64,000 nucleotides of DNA from contig NZ_CP107904.1 of NCBI RefSeq assembly GCF_036013975.1, forward strand, positions 7,101,001-7,165,000, read 5' to 3'. Below the pieces are notes generated by a model. It was not told the origin of the DNA and ran no database searches. It saw only the letters and a program-made list of their open reading frames with translations. The position numbers were made by a program, and so were the translations under genes. The DNA is from Kitasatospora sp. NBC_00458 (lineage in GTDB: Bacteria; Actinomycetota; Actinomycetes; Streptomycetales; Streptomycetaceae). Below, one piece after another: positions 1 to 8,311 of the stretch (positions within the stretch are counted from its first letter, which is position 1; each line of letters opens with the position of its first letter).

Positions 1-1282
1 CGTACCCGGTCACCACCACGATCGACAGCAGGACCAGCGCCAGCGCGGGCACCGACAGCGCACCGCGGAGGTCGTCCTCGCGGAAGCCGAGCGGCAGCAG
101 GAGCAGCACCAGACAGACCGCGCGCGCCGCCCACCTGCCCCCGGCACCCCTCTCCCCGAGGGCCCTGAGACCCCCGGTGCCCCTGCCGTCCTCGCCACCT
201 CCGCCCTTGCCGCCCCCGCCCCCGCCGCCGCTACCGTCCCCGGCCGTCGCGCCGCGGGCCCCGGCCGCCGTCGGGACCCATGCCCCCGGCGCCGCCCCCG
301 GGGCGCTCCGGCCACCCGGAATCCGGGGCCCGGCCAGCAGCGCGGCGACCAGCAGCGCCACCACGAACAGGTTCGCCTGCACCGCCTGGACCAGCGGCAG
401 CAGCTGCCCGGCCGGCCGCAGCCTGGTCAGCTCGGCCTGCAGGACCCCCAGCCCGAGCCCGGTCACCACGGCCACCGGGATGCTCCGCAACCGTGCCGCC
501 ACCGCCACCGCCATCGTCTCCATCACCAGCAGCGGCAGCCCGTACGGGTCCAGCAGCAGGTAGGGCGCGAGGGCCACTCCGACGAGTCCGGCCGTGAACG
601 AGCCGAACGCCCAGCCGGCCGCGGACACGTGGTCGGCGTCCACCCCGGCCAGTTCGGCGAGCCGCCGGTCGTCCACCACCGCGCGGACGCGGAGCCCGAA
701 CGGGGTGAACCGGGTGGTCACGCCCACCGTCACGGCGAGGACCAGGATGGCGACCAGCTGCGCCACCGCGTCCGGCCGCAGCGTGTGCCCGCCCGGAAGC
801 CCGTTCGGCGTACCGCCGAACGGGGACGGCGCCCCGGCCAGCGGCGCGGTGCCCCAGACCATCACCACCACCCCGATGAGCAGCACGAACACGCCGAGCC
901 CGGCCACCATGGTCTCGGCCGGTCCGGCACCGCGGCGCTGCAGCGGGCGGTAGACCAGCAGGTCGAGCAGGACGCCGAGGGCCGGCGCGACCAGCAGCAG
1001 GCAGCACGCCAGCGCCGGCCAGACCGGCCAGTGCCGCACCACGACGAGGTCGCGCACCAGGTAGGCGATCAGCATCGCCTGGGCGCCCTGGGCGAGGTTC
1101 AGCACGCCGGTGGCGCGGTGGCAGACGACCAGGCCGATGCCGCTCAGCGCGGCGGCGCTGCCGACGGTGAGTCCGGCGAGGGCCAGGTCGACGGTCAGGC
1201 CGGTCGCATCGGCCAGCTGGGTCACACGGGCCGGATCGGTGAGGGGCGCGGTGAGGGGCGAGGTGAGGGCGGAGACGGGCAC
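1..1282 (-). CDS. Branched-chain amino acid type ABC permease, LivH-LivM fusion (partial, runs off the left edge)
   Basis: About 427 residues are visible and the frame is still open at base 1. The N-terminal ~310 residues are a LivH-like membrane domain with many hydrophobic helices; an ATG-VLNLAQGAQ segment near residue 50 and the RFTPFGLRVRAVVDD segment near residue 200 are typical of LivH. A Gly/Ala-rich linker of ~50 residues follows, and then a new hydrophobic block begins, which fits the start of a LivM domain in the same chain. The proposed start is GTG at 1282, 14 bases after the stop of the upstream gene at 1297, so the two are probably cotranscribed. The matching substrate-binding protein is encoded divergently at 2742. 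The missing part should hold LivM and, beyond it, the ATPases. The substrate is not predictable. Confidence 0.8.
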   Translation of the reverse strand, partial: MPVSALTSPLTAPLTDPARVTQLADATGLTVDLALAGLTVGSAAALSGIGLVVCHRATGVLNLAQGAQAMLIAYLVRDLVVVRHWPVWPALACCLLLVAPALGVLLDLLVYRPLQRRGAGPAETMVAGLGVFVLLIGVVVMVWGTAPLAGAPSPFGGTPNGLPGGHTLRPDAVAQLVAILVLAVTVGVTTRFTPFGLRVRAVVDDRRLAELAGVDADHVSAAGWAFGSFTAGLVGVALAPYLLLDPYGLPLLVMETMAVAVAARLRSIPVAVVTGLGLGVLQAELTRLRPAGQLLPLVQAVQANLFVVALLVAALLAGPRIPGGRSAPGAAPGAWVPTAAGARGATAGDGSGGGGGGGKGGGGEDGRGTGGLRALGERGAGGRWAARAVCLVLLLLPLGFREDDLRGALSVPALALVLLSIVVVTGY

Positions 1283-1296
1283 CGGGGCAGCTCCCG

Positions 1297-1995
1297 TCAG
1301 ACGGTCGGCGGGGCGGGGGCGTCCGGACGGCCGGGAGCGCCCGGGGTACCGGGTCCGTCGGGTCCGGCCCCGGGCGGGGCGGGCGGGTCGCAGAGACCGC
1401 AGGGTGCGAGCCCCCGGTCCCGGACGGCGGCCGCGTCGACCGGTGTGACGGCGGGTCTGTCCGCGAGCAGCACGCAGTCCGGGCGGTGGTAGAGCGTGCC
1501 GGCGGGGACGGCCAGCAGCGGTCCGGGGTCGTCCTCGCCCCCGTCCCCGGCTTCGGCCCCCTCGGCCCCCTCGGCCCGTCCGGCCGGGGCCGGCTCGACC
1601 AGCAGGGCGTGGAGCTGCTCGACCCGGCGGTCCGTCTCCGTCGGCCCCGCACCGGCGCCCGGCGGGGGAGGCGGAGGAAGCGGCCCGAACCGTCCGGGCG
1701 AGCGCAGCGCGACGAGGACGACGCCCGCCACGATCAGCGCCGCGCCGGGGATGGTCGCCGAGGCCAGGTACGGGATCTGCTGCTCGGCGAAGCTCTCGCC
1801 GGAGACCCCGTACCAGCCCAGCACGCAGAGCACCGTCCCGACCGCCGCGAGGACCCAGCCGGGCCACTCGTGGTTCTCCCGGGCGGCGCGCACCGCCCGG
1901 GCGGCGGCGGCCGGCACGCCGAGGCCGTGACGGCCGGGCAGCGCCCCGTCCGTGACGGACCGGGTGTTTCGTCCCCCGGATTGCGATTCGTCCAT
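1297..1995 (-). CDS. Two-helix membrane protein with a C-terminal Ada-like Cys/His cluster
   Basis: A 232-residue protein. Hydrophobic segments at about residues 46-65 and 75-97 form a hairpin in the membrane; a proline-rich stretch and an acidic stretch follow. The C-terminal part has the pattern YHRPDC ... PCGLCDP (about residues 168-205). Its His, three Cys and spacing resemble the metal-binding ribbon of Ada-type proteins (YHxxxC ... PCxxC.P), so it may bind zinc; that is inference. The start ATG is preceded by GAAGGCGG. It lies directly upstream of the LivH-LivM permease and probably belongs to that operon, perhaps as an accessory subunit or sensor. No enzymatic role can be assigned. Confidence 0.75.
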   Translation of the reverse strand: MDESQSGGRNTRSVTDGALPGRHGLGVPAAAARAVRAARENHEWPGWVLAAVGTVLCVLGWYGVSGESFAEQQIPYLASATIPGAALIVAGVVLVALRSPGRFGPLPPPPPPGAGAGPTETDRRVEQLHALLVEPAPAGRAEGAEGAEAGDGGEDDPGPLLAVPAGTLYHRPDCVLLADRPAVTPVDAAAVRDRGLAPCGLCDPPAPPGAGPDGPGTPGAPGRPDAPAPPTV

Positions 1996-2112
1996 GGATC
2001 CGCCTTCATGGTGTCACCTGCGACATTTCCAGGATCGGCCTGGAACAGCATCCGGAGACCGGCGGACCCGACCCCAGCGGCGGCCGTCGTCCCGGCAGCC
2101 GAGAGGAACACC

Positions 2113-2751
2113 ATGCACGTGAGGCAGAGCGGCACCCGTCGGGGCGACGACCCGGTCCTGCGGTCGGCGGGCGTCCTGCTCGCGCTGCTGCTGGCCGGTG
2201 CGGTGGCGGGGTGCAGCAGCAGTGATTCCGGGTCCGGGAGCACCTCGTCGCCGCCCGCCGGGGGCTCCGCGGCGGCCTCCGCTTCGGCCCTGGCCTCGGC
2301 CTTGGCCTCGGCGTCCGCCTCCGCCTCGGTGTCCGCCTCGGCGTCGGGGAGCGCGAGCGCCTCCGCCGGCGGCACCGCGCCCGCCGACCCGGCGACGGCG
2401 ACGAACGAGGTCACCGCCAACTGGCAGAAGTTCTTCGACCCCACCACCCCGATCCCGGAGAAGGCCACGCTGCTCCAGAACGGTGACGTGCTGCTCCCCG
2501 CGCTCCAGGGCTTCTCGCAGGACCCGCGCCTCGGCCAGGTGCAGGCCAAGGTGACGAACGTGGCGTTCACCTCGGCGACCGATGCCACCGTCACCTACGA
2601 GCTGTCGCTCCAGGGCAGCGTGGTCGAGCCGGCCGCCACCGGCCAGGCCGTGCTGGACAACGGCACCTGGAAGGTCTCCCGCTCCACCATCTGCGGTCTG
2701 CTCGTCCAGGCCGCCACCGCCAGTGGCAGCCCGATCCCCGGATGCAGCTGA
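2113..2751 (+). CDS. Mtb12-like secreted lipoprotein
   Basis: A 212-residue lipoprotein. A signal peptide ends at a lipobox (LLLAGAVAGC, Cys near residue 34), followed by a Ser/Ala-rich low-complexity linker (about 35-95). The C-terminal ~115 residues carry the pattern seen in mycobacterial low-molecular-weight antigen Mtb12 and its relatives: W..FFDPTTPIPEKATLLQNG early and a terminal WKV....CGLL....GSPIPGC. ATG at 2113 is preceded by GAGAGG. The stop overlaps the start of the next gene (2742) by 10 bases, so the lipoprotein and the LivJ-like receptor are translationally coupled. Function of the family is unknown; the coupling suggests an extracytoplasmic role near the ABC transporter. Confidence 0.8.
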   Translation: MHVRQSGTRRGDDPVLRSAGVLLALLLAGAVAGCSSSDSGSGSTSSPPAGGSAAASASALASALASASASASVSASASGSASASAGGTAPADPATATNEVTANWQKFFDPTTPIPEKATLLQNGDVLLPALQGFSQDPRLGQVQAKVTNVAFTSATDATVTYELSLQGSVVEPAATGQAVLDNGTWKVSRSTICGLLVQAATASGSPIPGCS

Positions 2752-4223
2752 TCCCGGTCCCGTGGCCCCGGGCCGTCGACGGCTCCCCCCGTCGGCGGCC
2801 CGCCCGCCGCCGGGCGTCGGCGGGCACCGCCCGGGCCCCGGTGCCGGTCCCCCCGCCGTCGGTCCCCGCCCTCGTGCTCGCCGTCGTCCTCGGCCTCCTC
2901 CTGGCGACCGGCTGCGGCACCCGCCTTCCGGACCAGGCGTTCAGCGCACGCCCCACCCCGGGCGGCGCATCCGGCGGCGCGACCGGAGGCACGTCCGGCA
3001 CGGGCAACCCGGCCTCCGACACCGGTGTCACCCCGACCGAGATCCGGATCGGCATCGTCACCTCGCTGACCAGCCCGGTCGGCAGCGAGGTGTTCAGCGG
3101 ACCGCGCTACGGCGCCCAGGCCTTCTTCGAGGACCTCAACGCCCGCGGCGGCCTGCACGGCCGCACCGTCAGGCTCGTCACCTGCGACGACGGCGGCAGC
3201 GGCATCGGCAACCAGGACTGCGTGCACCGGCTGATCGACCGGGAGCACGTCTTCGCCCTCGTCTCCGGCAGCGTCCTCGACTACGCCGGAGCCCCGTACG
3301 TCAGCGGCAAGGGCGTGCCGGACGTCGGGGGCCAGCCGATCGGCACGGCGTACGAGCGGTGGCCGCACCTGTACGGGATCTACGGCAGCGGCGCGCCGCG
3401 CGACGGGAACGCCGTCGGCTGGAACGGCACGCTCTACCAGACCACCGAGGTGTTCCGTTTCTTCAAGGAGCGGCTGGGGGCGGACACCGCCGCCGTGGTC
3501 GCCTACAACCAGGCCGACTCCGCCCGCTACGCCGCCCAGCTGCGGGCCGGCCTGGAGGCCGAGGGGTACCGGGTGCTCACCCAGACGGTGGACTTCGCGC
3601 TGCCCAACTTCCAGGCCGTCGCCGCCGCCGTCCGGGCCGACGGCTCGCAACTGCTCTTCGACGCCATGGACACCCGGGGCAACGCCGCGCTCTGCCGGGC
3701 CCTCGACGACTCGGGCACCCGGATCACCGCCAAGGTGACCAACGTGCAGAACTGGTCGGAGAGCGTCCGCACCGACTACCAGGCCTCGCCGACCTGCCGG
3801 AACGTGCTCTGGGCCACCTCCTCCTCGCTCAACTACGAGGACGTCCGGTACCCGGCGGTGGCCGCGTTCCGGGCCGCGACGGCCCGCTACCTCCCCGACC
3901 GGGAGCCGCTCCTGTCGGCCTGGGAGCTGGAGGGCTGGGCGGGCGCCCAGTGGCTCACCGACGCGATGGACCCGTGCGGCGCCGACCTCACCCGGGCCTG
4001 CGTCGAAGGGTTCATGGACCGCGCCGAGCCGTACGACGCGCACGGGCTGCTCCTGCCCGCCTCGTTCGTCCCGAAGCCGCCGCCGACCGGGCTCACCCGG
4101 GCCTGCCTGAACGCCGCCCGGTGGCAGGACTCGGCCGAGGACGGACGCGGCGGCTGGGTCACCCAGGTGGAGTCGATGACCACCACCTGCTTCGAGGTGC
4201 CGCAGCTGCCGTACCGGCCGTGA
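2742..4223 (+). CDS. LivJ-like ABC substrate-binding lipoprotein
   Basis: A 493-residue type-1 periplasmic-binding-fold receptor of the branched-chain amino acid / amide family. A long basic N-region precedes the hydrophobic stretch and lipobox LLLATGC (Cys 58), so it is exported and lipid-anchored. The mature part begins with TEIRIGIVTSLTSPVG and contains the ARGGLHGRTVRLVTCDDGG segment typical of LivJ-like proteins. The N-region is unusually long; translation may begin lower, but no better start is visible, and ATG 2742 overlaps the preceding lipoprotein gene by 10 bases. It is encoded divergently from the LivH-LivM permease at 1-1282 and is its likely partner. The ligand is unknown. Confidence 0.85.
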   Translation: MQLIPVPWPRAVDGSPRRRPARRRASAGTARAPVPVPPPSVPALVLAVVLGLLLATGCGTRLPDQAFSARPTPGGASGGATGGTSGTGNPASDTGVTPTEIRIGIVTSLTSPVGSEVFSGPRYGAQAFFEDLNARGGLHGRTVRLVTCDDGGSGIGNQDCVHRLIDREHVFALVSGSVLDYAGAPYVSGKGVPDVGGQPIGTAYERWPHLYGIYGSGAPRDGNAVGWNGTLYQTTEVFRFFKERLGADTAAVVAYNQADSARYAAQLRAGLEAEGYRVLTQTVDFALPNFQAVAAAVRADGSQLLFDAMDTRGNAALCRALDDSGTRITAKVTNVQNWSESVRTDYQASPTCRNVLWATSSSLNYEDVRYPAVAAFRAATARYLPDREPLLSAWELEGWAGAQWLTDAMDPCGADLTRACVEGFMDRAEPYDAHGLLLPASFVPKPPPTGLTRACLNAARWQDSAEDGRGGWVTQVESMTTTCFEVPQLPYRP

Positions 4224-4323
4224 GCCGTCCGGCCGGGTGCCCGTGCGGCCCGCGTGGCCCGCGTGGCCTGTATCGCCTGTGTGGCCCGTGCGGCTCGTGC
4301 GGCTCCTCCGTGCCTCCGGGGGC

Positions 4324-5556
4324 TCAGTCGAGCCGCTCCACGACGACCATCGCCGCGTCGTCGTCCAGCCGGCCGCCGACGTGGGCGAGCAGGTCGTGCC
4401 GCAGGTGGTGCAGCAGGGCGGTCGGACGGTCGGCGCAGTGGGCCGTGAGCCGCTCGGTGAGCGGGTAGAAGCGCCGCTCGGAGTCCCGGGCCTCGATCAC
4501 GCCGTCGGTGTAGATCAGCAGCCGGTCGCCGGGCAGGAAGGGGAACTCCTCGACCTCGTACGGCGCCGGGGCCAGCTCGCCGAGCCCCAGCGGGGGCGCC
4601 GGCCGGCGGGAGTCCAGCGGGGTGACGCCGTCGGCGCGCAGCAGCAGCGGGGGCGGGTGGCCGCAGTCGACCAGGCGGACCACCCGGCCGTCGTCCGGGA
4701 TCTCCAGGAGGACGGCCGTGATGAACGACTCGCCGCTGTCCTCCGGGGCCGGCGGCGGCGGGTCGCGCGGCTGCCGCGCCCGCTGCGGCAGGTGCTGGGG
4801 CGGGTGCTGGGGCAGGTGCTTCGGCGCGCGCTGCTGTTCGGCGAGCTGGGCGAGGTCCCAGGCGATGCTGCCGTCCAGGTACCGGGCGAGTCCGGGGAGG
4901 TCGGCGTGCAGGTGCGCGGCGGCGCGGAAGGCGCCGAGCAGCAGCGCGGCGTCGCCGAGCGAGGAGAGGCCCTTGCCGCGCACGTCGCCGACCAGCAGCC
5001 GGGTGCCGGTGGCGGTGCGGGCCGCCGCGTACAGGTCGCCGCCGACCTGTGCCTCGGCCTCGGCGGCCAGGTAGACGGAGGCGAGGTGGAGCGGGCCGAT
5101 CCGGTCGGGCAGCGGGCGCAGCAGGACGCGCTGGGCCGCCTCGGACACCGAGCGGACCTGGGCCAGCTCGCGTTCGTGCCGGTCGCGCAGGGCGCGCAGG
5201 ACGACGATCAGGGCCGAGACGGCGAGCAGTGCACCGAGCTGGGTCTCGTGGTTGGTGGTGGTGACACCGTCGCGCAGGACGCCGATCACGGTCAGTGCGG
5301 CGAGCGAGAGCAGGGCGACGACGGCGGTGGCCCGGGCACCGGCGAAGGAGGCGGTGAGCGCGGGGGCGACGATCAGCAGCGGGCCGAGGTGGATCTCCGG
5401 CGGGGAGAGCACGTCGACCACGGTGATCAGCACGATCAGCGCGAGCGGCAGTGCCGTCAGCGCGCGGCGGTCGAGCCGCCACGGCCGGCGCCGGTCGCGG
5501 GGGAGCTGCCGGAGTGGCACCCCTCCTCTGTACACCGTCCGGGTGGTCCGCCGCAC
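4324..5556 (-). CDS. Membrane-anchored PP2C-type (SpoIIE) Ser/Thr phosphatase
   Basis: Up to 410 residues. The N-terminal half has about four hydrophobic helices (roughly residues 33-130). A short helical linker leads to a SpoIIE-type PP2C domain with the metal-binding motifs GGDLYAA and VGDVRGKGL, followed by DCGHPPPLLL and YTDGVIEAR. A Gln/Pro/His-rich insert (HLPQHPPQHLPQ) interrupts the catalytic domain around residue 255. Such phosphatases act on anti-sigma-factor antagonists in actinomycetes. The start is uncertain: GTG at 5556 gives the longest frame, but the only strong Shine-Dalgarno (AGAGGAGG) sits inside it, just upstream of an in-frame GTG. It converges with the LivJ gene over ~100 bases of GC-rich simple repeats. 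Confidence 0.85.
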   Translation of the reverse strand: MRRTTRTVYRGGVPLRQLPRDRRRPWRLDRRALTALPLALIVLITVVDVLSPPEIHLGPLLIVAPALTASFAGARATAVVALLSLAALTVIGVLRDGVTTTNHETQLGALLAVSALIVVLRALRDRHERELAQVRSVSEAAQRVLLRPLPDRIGPLHLASVYLAAEAEAQVGGDLYAAARTATGTRLLVGDVRGKGLSSLGDAALLLGAFRAAAHLHADLPGLARYLDGSIAWDLAQLAEQQRAPKHLPQHPPQHLPQRARQPRDPPPPAPEDSGESFITAVLLEIPDDGRVVRLVDCGHPPPLLLRADGVTPLDSRRPAPPLGLGELAPAPYEVEEFPFLPGDRLLIYTDGVIEARDSERRFYPLTERLTAHCADRPTALLHHLRHDLLAHVGGRLDDDAAMVVVERLD

Positions 5557-5602
5557 CCGGGGAGGTGCTCGGAGGGGCGGGGCCGGGGGCGGGAACGGCC
5601 GG

Positions 5603-6025
5603 TCAGTCCTCGGCGCCGTAGCGGGCCAGGTAGTCGGCGAACCGTGCGACGTCCTCGTCCGACCAGCCGGTGAAGCGGGCGGAGAAGGAGATCCGCCGCT
5701 GCTCGTTGGCCTCGCGCAGCAGGGTGAGGCCGGCTTCGGTGGCGCGCAGGATCTGGCCGCGCTGGTCCTCGGGGTCGGTCTCCCGCCGCAGCAGGCCGAG
5801 CTTCTCCAGGGCGGTGACCTGGCGGCTGACGGTGGACTTGTCGAGCATGAAGTGCGCGGCGACGTCGGCGGCCCGGCAGCCGCCGCGCTCGGTGATCAGG
5901 TCCAGGATGCTGTAGGTGACCAGGGAGAGGTCCGGATGCAGCTGCGAGGCCTTGTGGCGGGCGCGGCGGGCGAAGGCGGTCAGCTCACGCTGGATGGTGT
6001 CGATCGACGTCTCGCGGTCGGGCAT
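5603..6025 (-). CDS. MarR-family transcriptional regulator
   Basis: A 140-residue winged-helix regulator. The recognition helix region (RAADVAAHFMLDKSTVSRQVTALEKLGLL) and the wing DPEDQRGQILRATEAG are typical of MarR proteins. ATG is preceded by GAGGAGGTGG. Its promoter lies in the 39-base gap to the M48 protease gene and in that gene's 3' end: a TATAGT -10 hexamer (6064-6069, minus strand) overlaps a short inverted repeat at 6057-6072, so autorepression is likely. Its other target may be the adjacent M48 protease or stress genes. The effector is unknown. Confidence 0.9.
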   Translation of the reverse strand: MPDRETSIDTIQRELTAFARRARHKASQLHPDLSLVTYSILDLITERGGCRAADVAAHFMLDKSTVSRQVTALEKLGLLRRETDPEDQRGQILRATEAGLTLLREANEQRRISFSARFTGWSDEDVARFADYLARYGAED

Positions 6026-6056
6026 GGTGGACCCACCTCCTCGGGCTTGCCGTTAT

Positions 6057-6072
6057 TTGTTGCACTATACAA
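6057..6072 (-). promoter_or_regulatory. Inverted repeat overlapping a -10 box; probable MarR operator
   Basis: The bases TTGTTGCACTATACAA have TTGT/ACAA arms, flanked by a wider CCGTT/AACGG pair (ending 6075). On the minus strand a perfect TATAGT -10 hexamer lies inside. A MarR dimer bound here would block its own promoter. The site also overlaps the last codons and stop of the M48 gene. Confidence 0.5.
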
Positions 6073-7387
6073 CGGTTTCGGGCGGGGTGCGGCGGGCCTG
6101 CCACGCGCGGGCCGCCGCGATCCGGCGCGTCGCGCTCGGGTGGGTGGCGAACAGCAGCTCCAGTATCCGGGGCGGGTCGACGTCGGACACGTTGGTCAGT
6201 GCCAGTCTGCGCTGCATCGCGATGAACTGCTCGGCATCCGATGTGAGTTCGAGGGCATGCCGGTCGGCCCGGGCCTCGACCCGGCGGCTCACCGCACACT
6301 GCACCGGGCCGGACAGCGCGCCCAGCAGCGCCGCGCACGCCGCCATCAGCGGGAGCGAACGCGGATCGGCCGCGTCCGCGGCACCGGCGGCCGACAGCAG
6401 CGGACCCCAGCCGACCGCCAGACCGAGCAGCGCCACCACGACCGCCGCCCCCACGGCGCCCAGCACGGTGCCGGTCAGCACGTCCCGGTGCTTCACGTGC
6501 CCGAGTTCGTGCGCCACCACCAGCTCCACCTCGCGCGGCTCGGCGGTCGACAGCAGCGTGTCGTACGCGACGATCCGCCGCGTCGCGCCGAGGCCCGAGA
6601 CGTAGGCGTTCAGGGCCGTCGTCCGGCGCGAGGCGTCCGCCACCAGGACGTCCCGCACGCGGACGCCGTCCCGTTCGGCGAGCGCCAGCAGCGCCTCGCG
6701 CTGCGGTCCGCTCTCCATCGGCGAGAACCGGTTGAACACCGGCTCGACGAGGAGGGGGTAGAGGAAGGAGAGCGCGGCCGTCAGCAGGGCGGCCGCACCC
6801 GCCGCCGGGATCCACCAGCGGTCCGGCGACCGGTCGGTCAGCGCGTACAGGCCGAACGCCACCGGCAGTGCCAGGGCGAGGGTGAGGGCGAGTCCGCGCA
6901 GGACGTCCACCGCCCAGCCGGCCCAGCCCTGGGTGACCAGCCCGAACCGGGCGCGCACCGTCCGGGCGCCCGCGCCGAACGGCAGCTGCGCCGCCTGCCC
7001 GAGGAGCACCAGCGCACCCGCGCCGGCCAGGACCTCCGCCGTGCGGGAACCGCCGAACCAGCCGCCGACCGCCGTCACCATCCCGGCCCCGGCCGGCGTC
7101 AGCCCCAGCACGAGCGTCAGCGCCAGACCGGCCAGCCGCCCGCCCAGCGCCCACGGGAGCTGGGCGCGGCGCAGTGCCCGGCCCCGGGCGCGCTGGGCGG
7201 GGGTGAAGTCGCCTCCCGGCCCGGAAGGGGGCGTGGGCGCCGGGGGCGTGGGGGCCGGGGCCGAGGGCAGCGGAGTGGTGGGGGCCGGGGTCGAGGGTGG
7301 CGGAGTCGAGGAGGGCGGGGTCGAGGAGGGCGGGGGCGCGGGGATGGGTGCGGGGTCGCCGGGAGGCAGGCTGACAGAGTCCGTCAT
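6065..7387 (-). CDS. M48-family membrane metalloprotease (Ste24/HtpX type)
   Basis: A 440-residue integral membrane zinc protease. The N-terminal ~65 residues are a Pro/Ser/Thr-rich disordered tail; several membrane helices follow. The catalytic motif HELGH lies near residue 290 (VVAHELGHVKHRD), the third ligand region near VEARADRHALELT, and the preceding VSGLGATRRIVAYDTLL is conserved in M48 proteins. This family cleaves misfolded or prenyl-type membrane substrates at the cytoplasmic face. It sits immediately upstream of the MarR gene. The low-complexity tail is unusual; a shorter protein starting near FTPAQRARGRALRRAQ would be closer to typical length, but no alternative start with a good ribosome-binding site is obvious. 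Confidence 0.9.
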   Translation of the reverse strand: MTDSVSLPPGDPAPIPAPPPSSTPPSSTPPPSTPAPTTPLPSAPAPTPPAPTPPSGPGGDFTPAQRARGRALRRAQLPWALGGRLAGLALTLVLGLTPAGAGMVTAVGGWFGGSRTAEVLAGAGALVLLGQAAQLPFGAGARTVRARFGLVTQGWAGWAVDVLRGLALTLALALPVAFGLYALTDRSPDRWWIPAAGAAALLTAALSFLYPLLVEPVFNRFSPMESGPQREALLALAERDGVRVRDVLVADASRRTTALNAYVSGLGATRRIVAYDTLLSTAEPREVELVVAHELGHVKHRDVLTGTVLGAVGAAVVVALLGLAVGWGPLLSAAGAADAADPRSLPLMAACAALLGALSGPVQCAVSRRVEARADRHALELTSDAEQFIAMQRRLALTNVSDVDPPRILELLFATHPSATRRIAAARAWQARRTPPETVV

Positions 7388-7549
7388 CTGTAATCCGTCG
7401 TCTGAGATCCGTCGGCCGTCGTCCGCCGGCTGCTGCCGGTCGGCCGTCAGCCGTCGGGGGCCGGTGGTCGAAGCTCGAAGGTCGGGTGTCGGTGGCAGGG
7501 GGCGGCGGCCCGGCCGTCCACGGTCCGGCGCCGCCCGCGGATCAGCATG

Positions 7550-8311
7550 TCACTCCTCCGCCCGCCCCGTGGCGCCGTGGGTGCCCGCGCGCAGCAACCG
7601 GTGGCCGAGGTCGACCAGCGCGCGGCCGACCGCGAACTCGTCGCCCACCGCGGGCGCCGGGGCGTCGCGCGGGTTGCGGCGGGCGAGGGCGTCGCTGCGC
7701 AGCACGCGCCCGTCGGCGTCCAGGACGGCGTGCACCCGGGTGGTGTCGCGGTCCTCGACCACGTGCAGGTTCAGCTGCCAGTCCTTGGTGCGGACGGCCG
7801 CCTCCCCGCCCGGTGCCGCCCCCGCACCCGCCGCGGCCGCGGCCGGCCGGGGCGGCGGCCCGGCGCTGCCGTCCTCCCGGACGATCACCACCGGGCAGGG
7901 CGCGTGCACCGCGCACCGTGCGCTCACCGAGCCCAGCAGCGTCCGGGCGAAGGCCCCGCGGCCGCGGTTGCCGAGCACCAGCAGGTCCGCGCCCTCGGCC
8001 GCCTCCAGCAGCACCTCGGCCGCGTGTCCGAGGACGAGGCTCTCGTGGATCTCCACGGGCCGTTCGCGGCCGACCACGTCGTCCACCTCGTCGGTCAGGG
8101 TCCGCCGCGCCGCCTGCTCGTAGCCCTCGTTCACCATCGGCACGAACCAGCCGTACAGCGACGGGTACTCCCACGCGGCCACCGCCCGCACCACCGCCCC
8201 GGTCAGCAGTGCCTGGCCGACGGCCCAGCGCAAGGCCTCCTCCGACGGCGCCGAACCGTCGATCCCGACCACGATCCGCCGCCGGGGGCCCGCCGCCTCC
8301 GTGCCGGCCAT
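7550..8311 (-). CDS. Universal stress protein fused to a DUF1876-like domain
   Basis: A 253-residue protein with two parts. Residues 1-~145 form a UspA domain: RIVVGIDGSAPSEEAL at the start and the ATP-binding GNRGRGAFARTLLGSVS motif near residue 120. After a Pro/Ala linker, residues ~175-245 (WQLNLHVVEDRDTTRVHAVLDADG ... DEFAVGRALVDLGHRLL) look like the small DUF1876 (Rv2632c-like) domain, usually a separate protein in actinobacteria. ATG 8311 begins directly with the Usp motif; an upstream extension would be out of character. Nucleotide-binding stress proteins of this type are often induced at low oxygen. The role of the added domain is unknown. Confidence 0.85.
   Translation of the reverse strand: MAGTEAAGPRRRIVVGIDGSAPSEEALRWAVGQALLTGAVVRAVAAWEYPSLYGWFVPMVNEGYEQAARRTLTDEVDDVVGRERPVEIHESLVLGHAAEVLLEAAEGADLLVLGNRGRGAFARTLLGSVSARCAVHAPCPVVIVREDGSAGPPPRPAAAAAGAGAAPGGEAAVRTKDWQLNLHVVEDRDTTRVHAVLDADGRVLRSDALARRNPRDAPAPAVGDEFAVGRALVDLGHRLLRAGTHGATGRAEE

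Noticed and set aside
4224..4323. GCGTGGCC/GTGCGGCT repeats after the LivJ gene as a regulatory array
   Set aside because: Imperfect simple sequence between convergent genes without palindromic structure.
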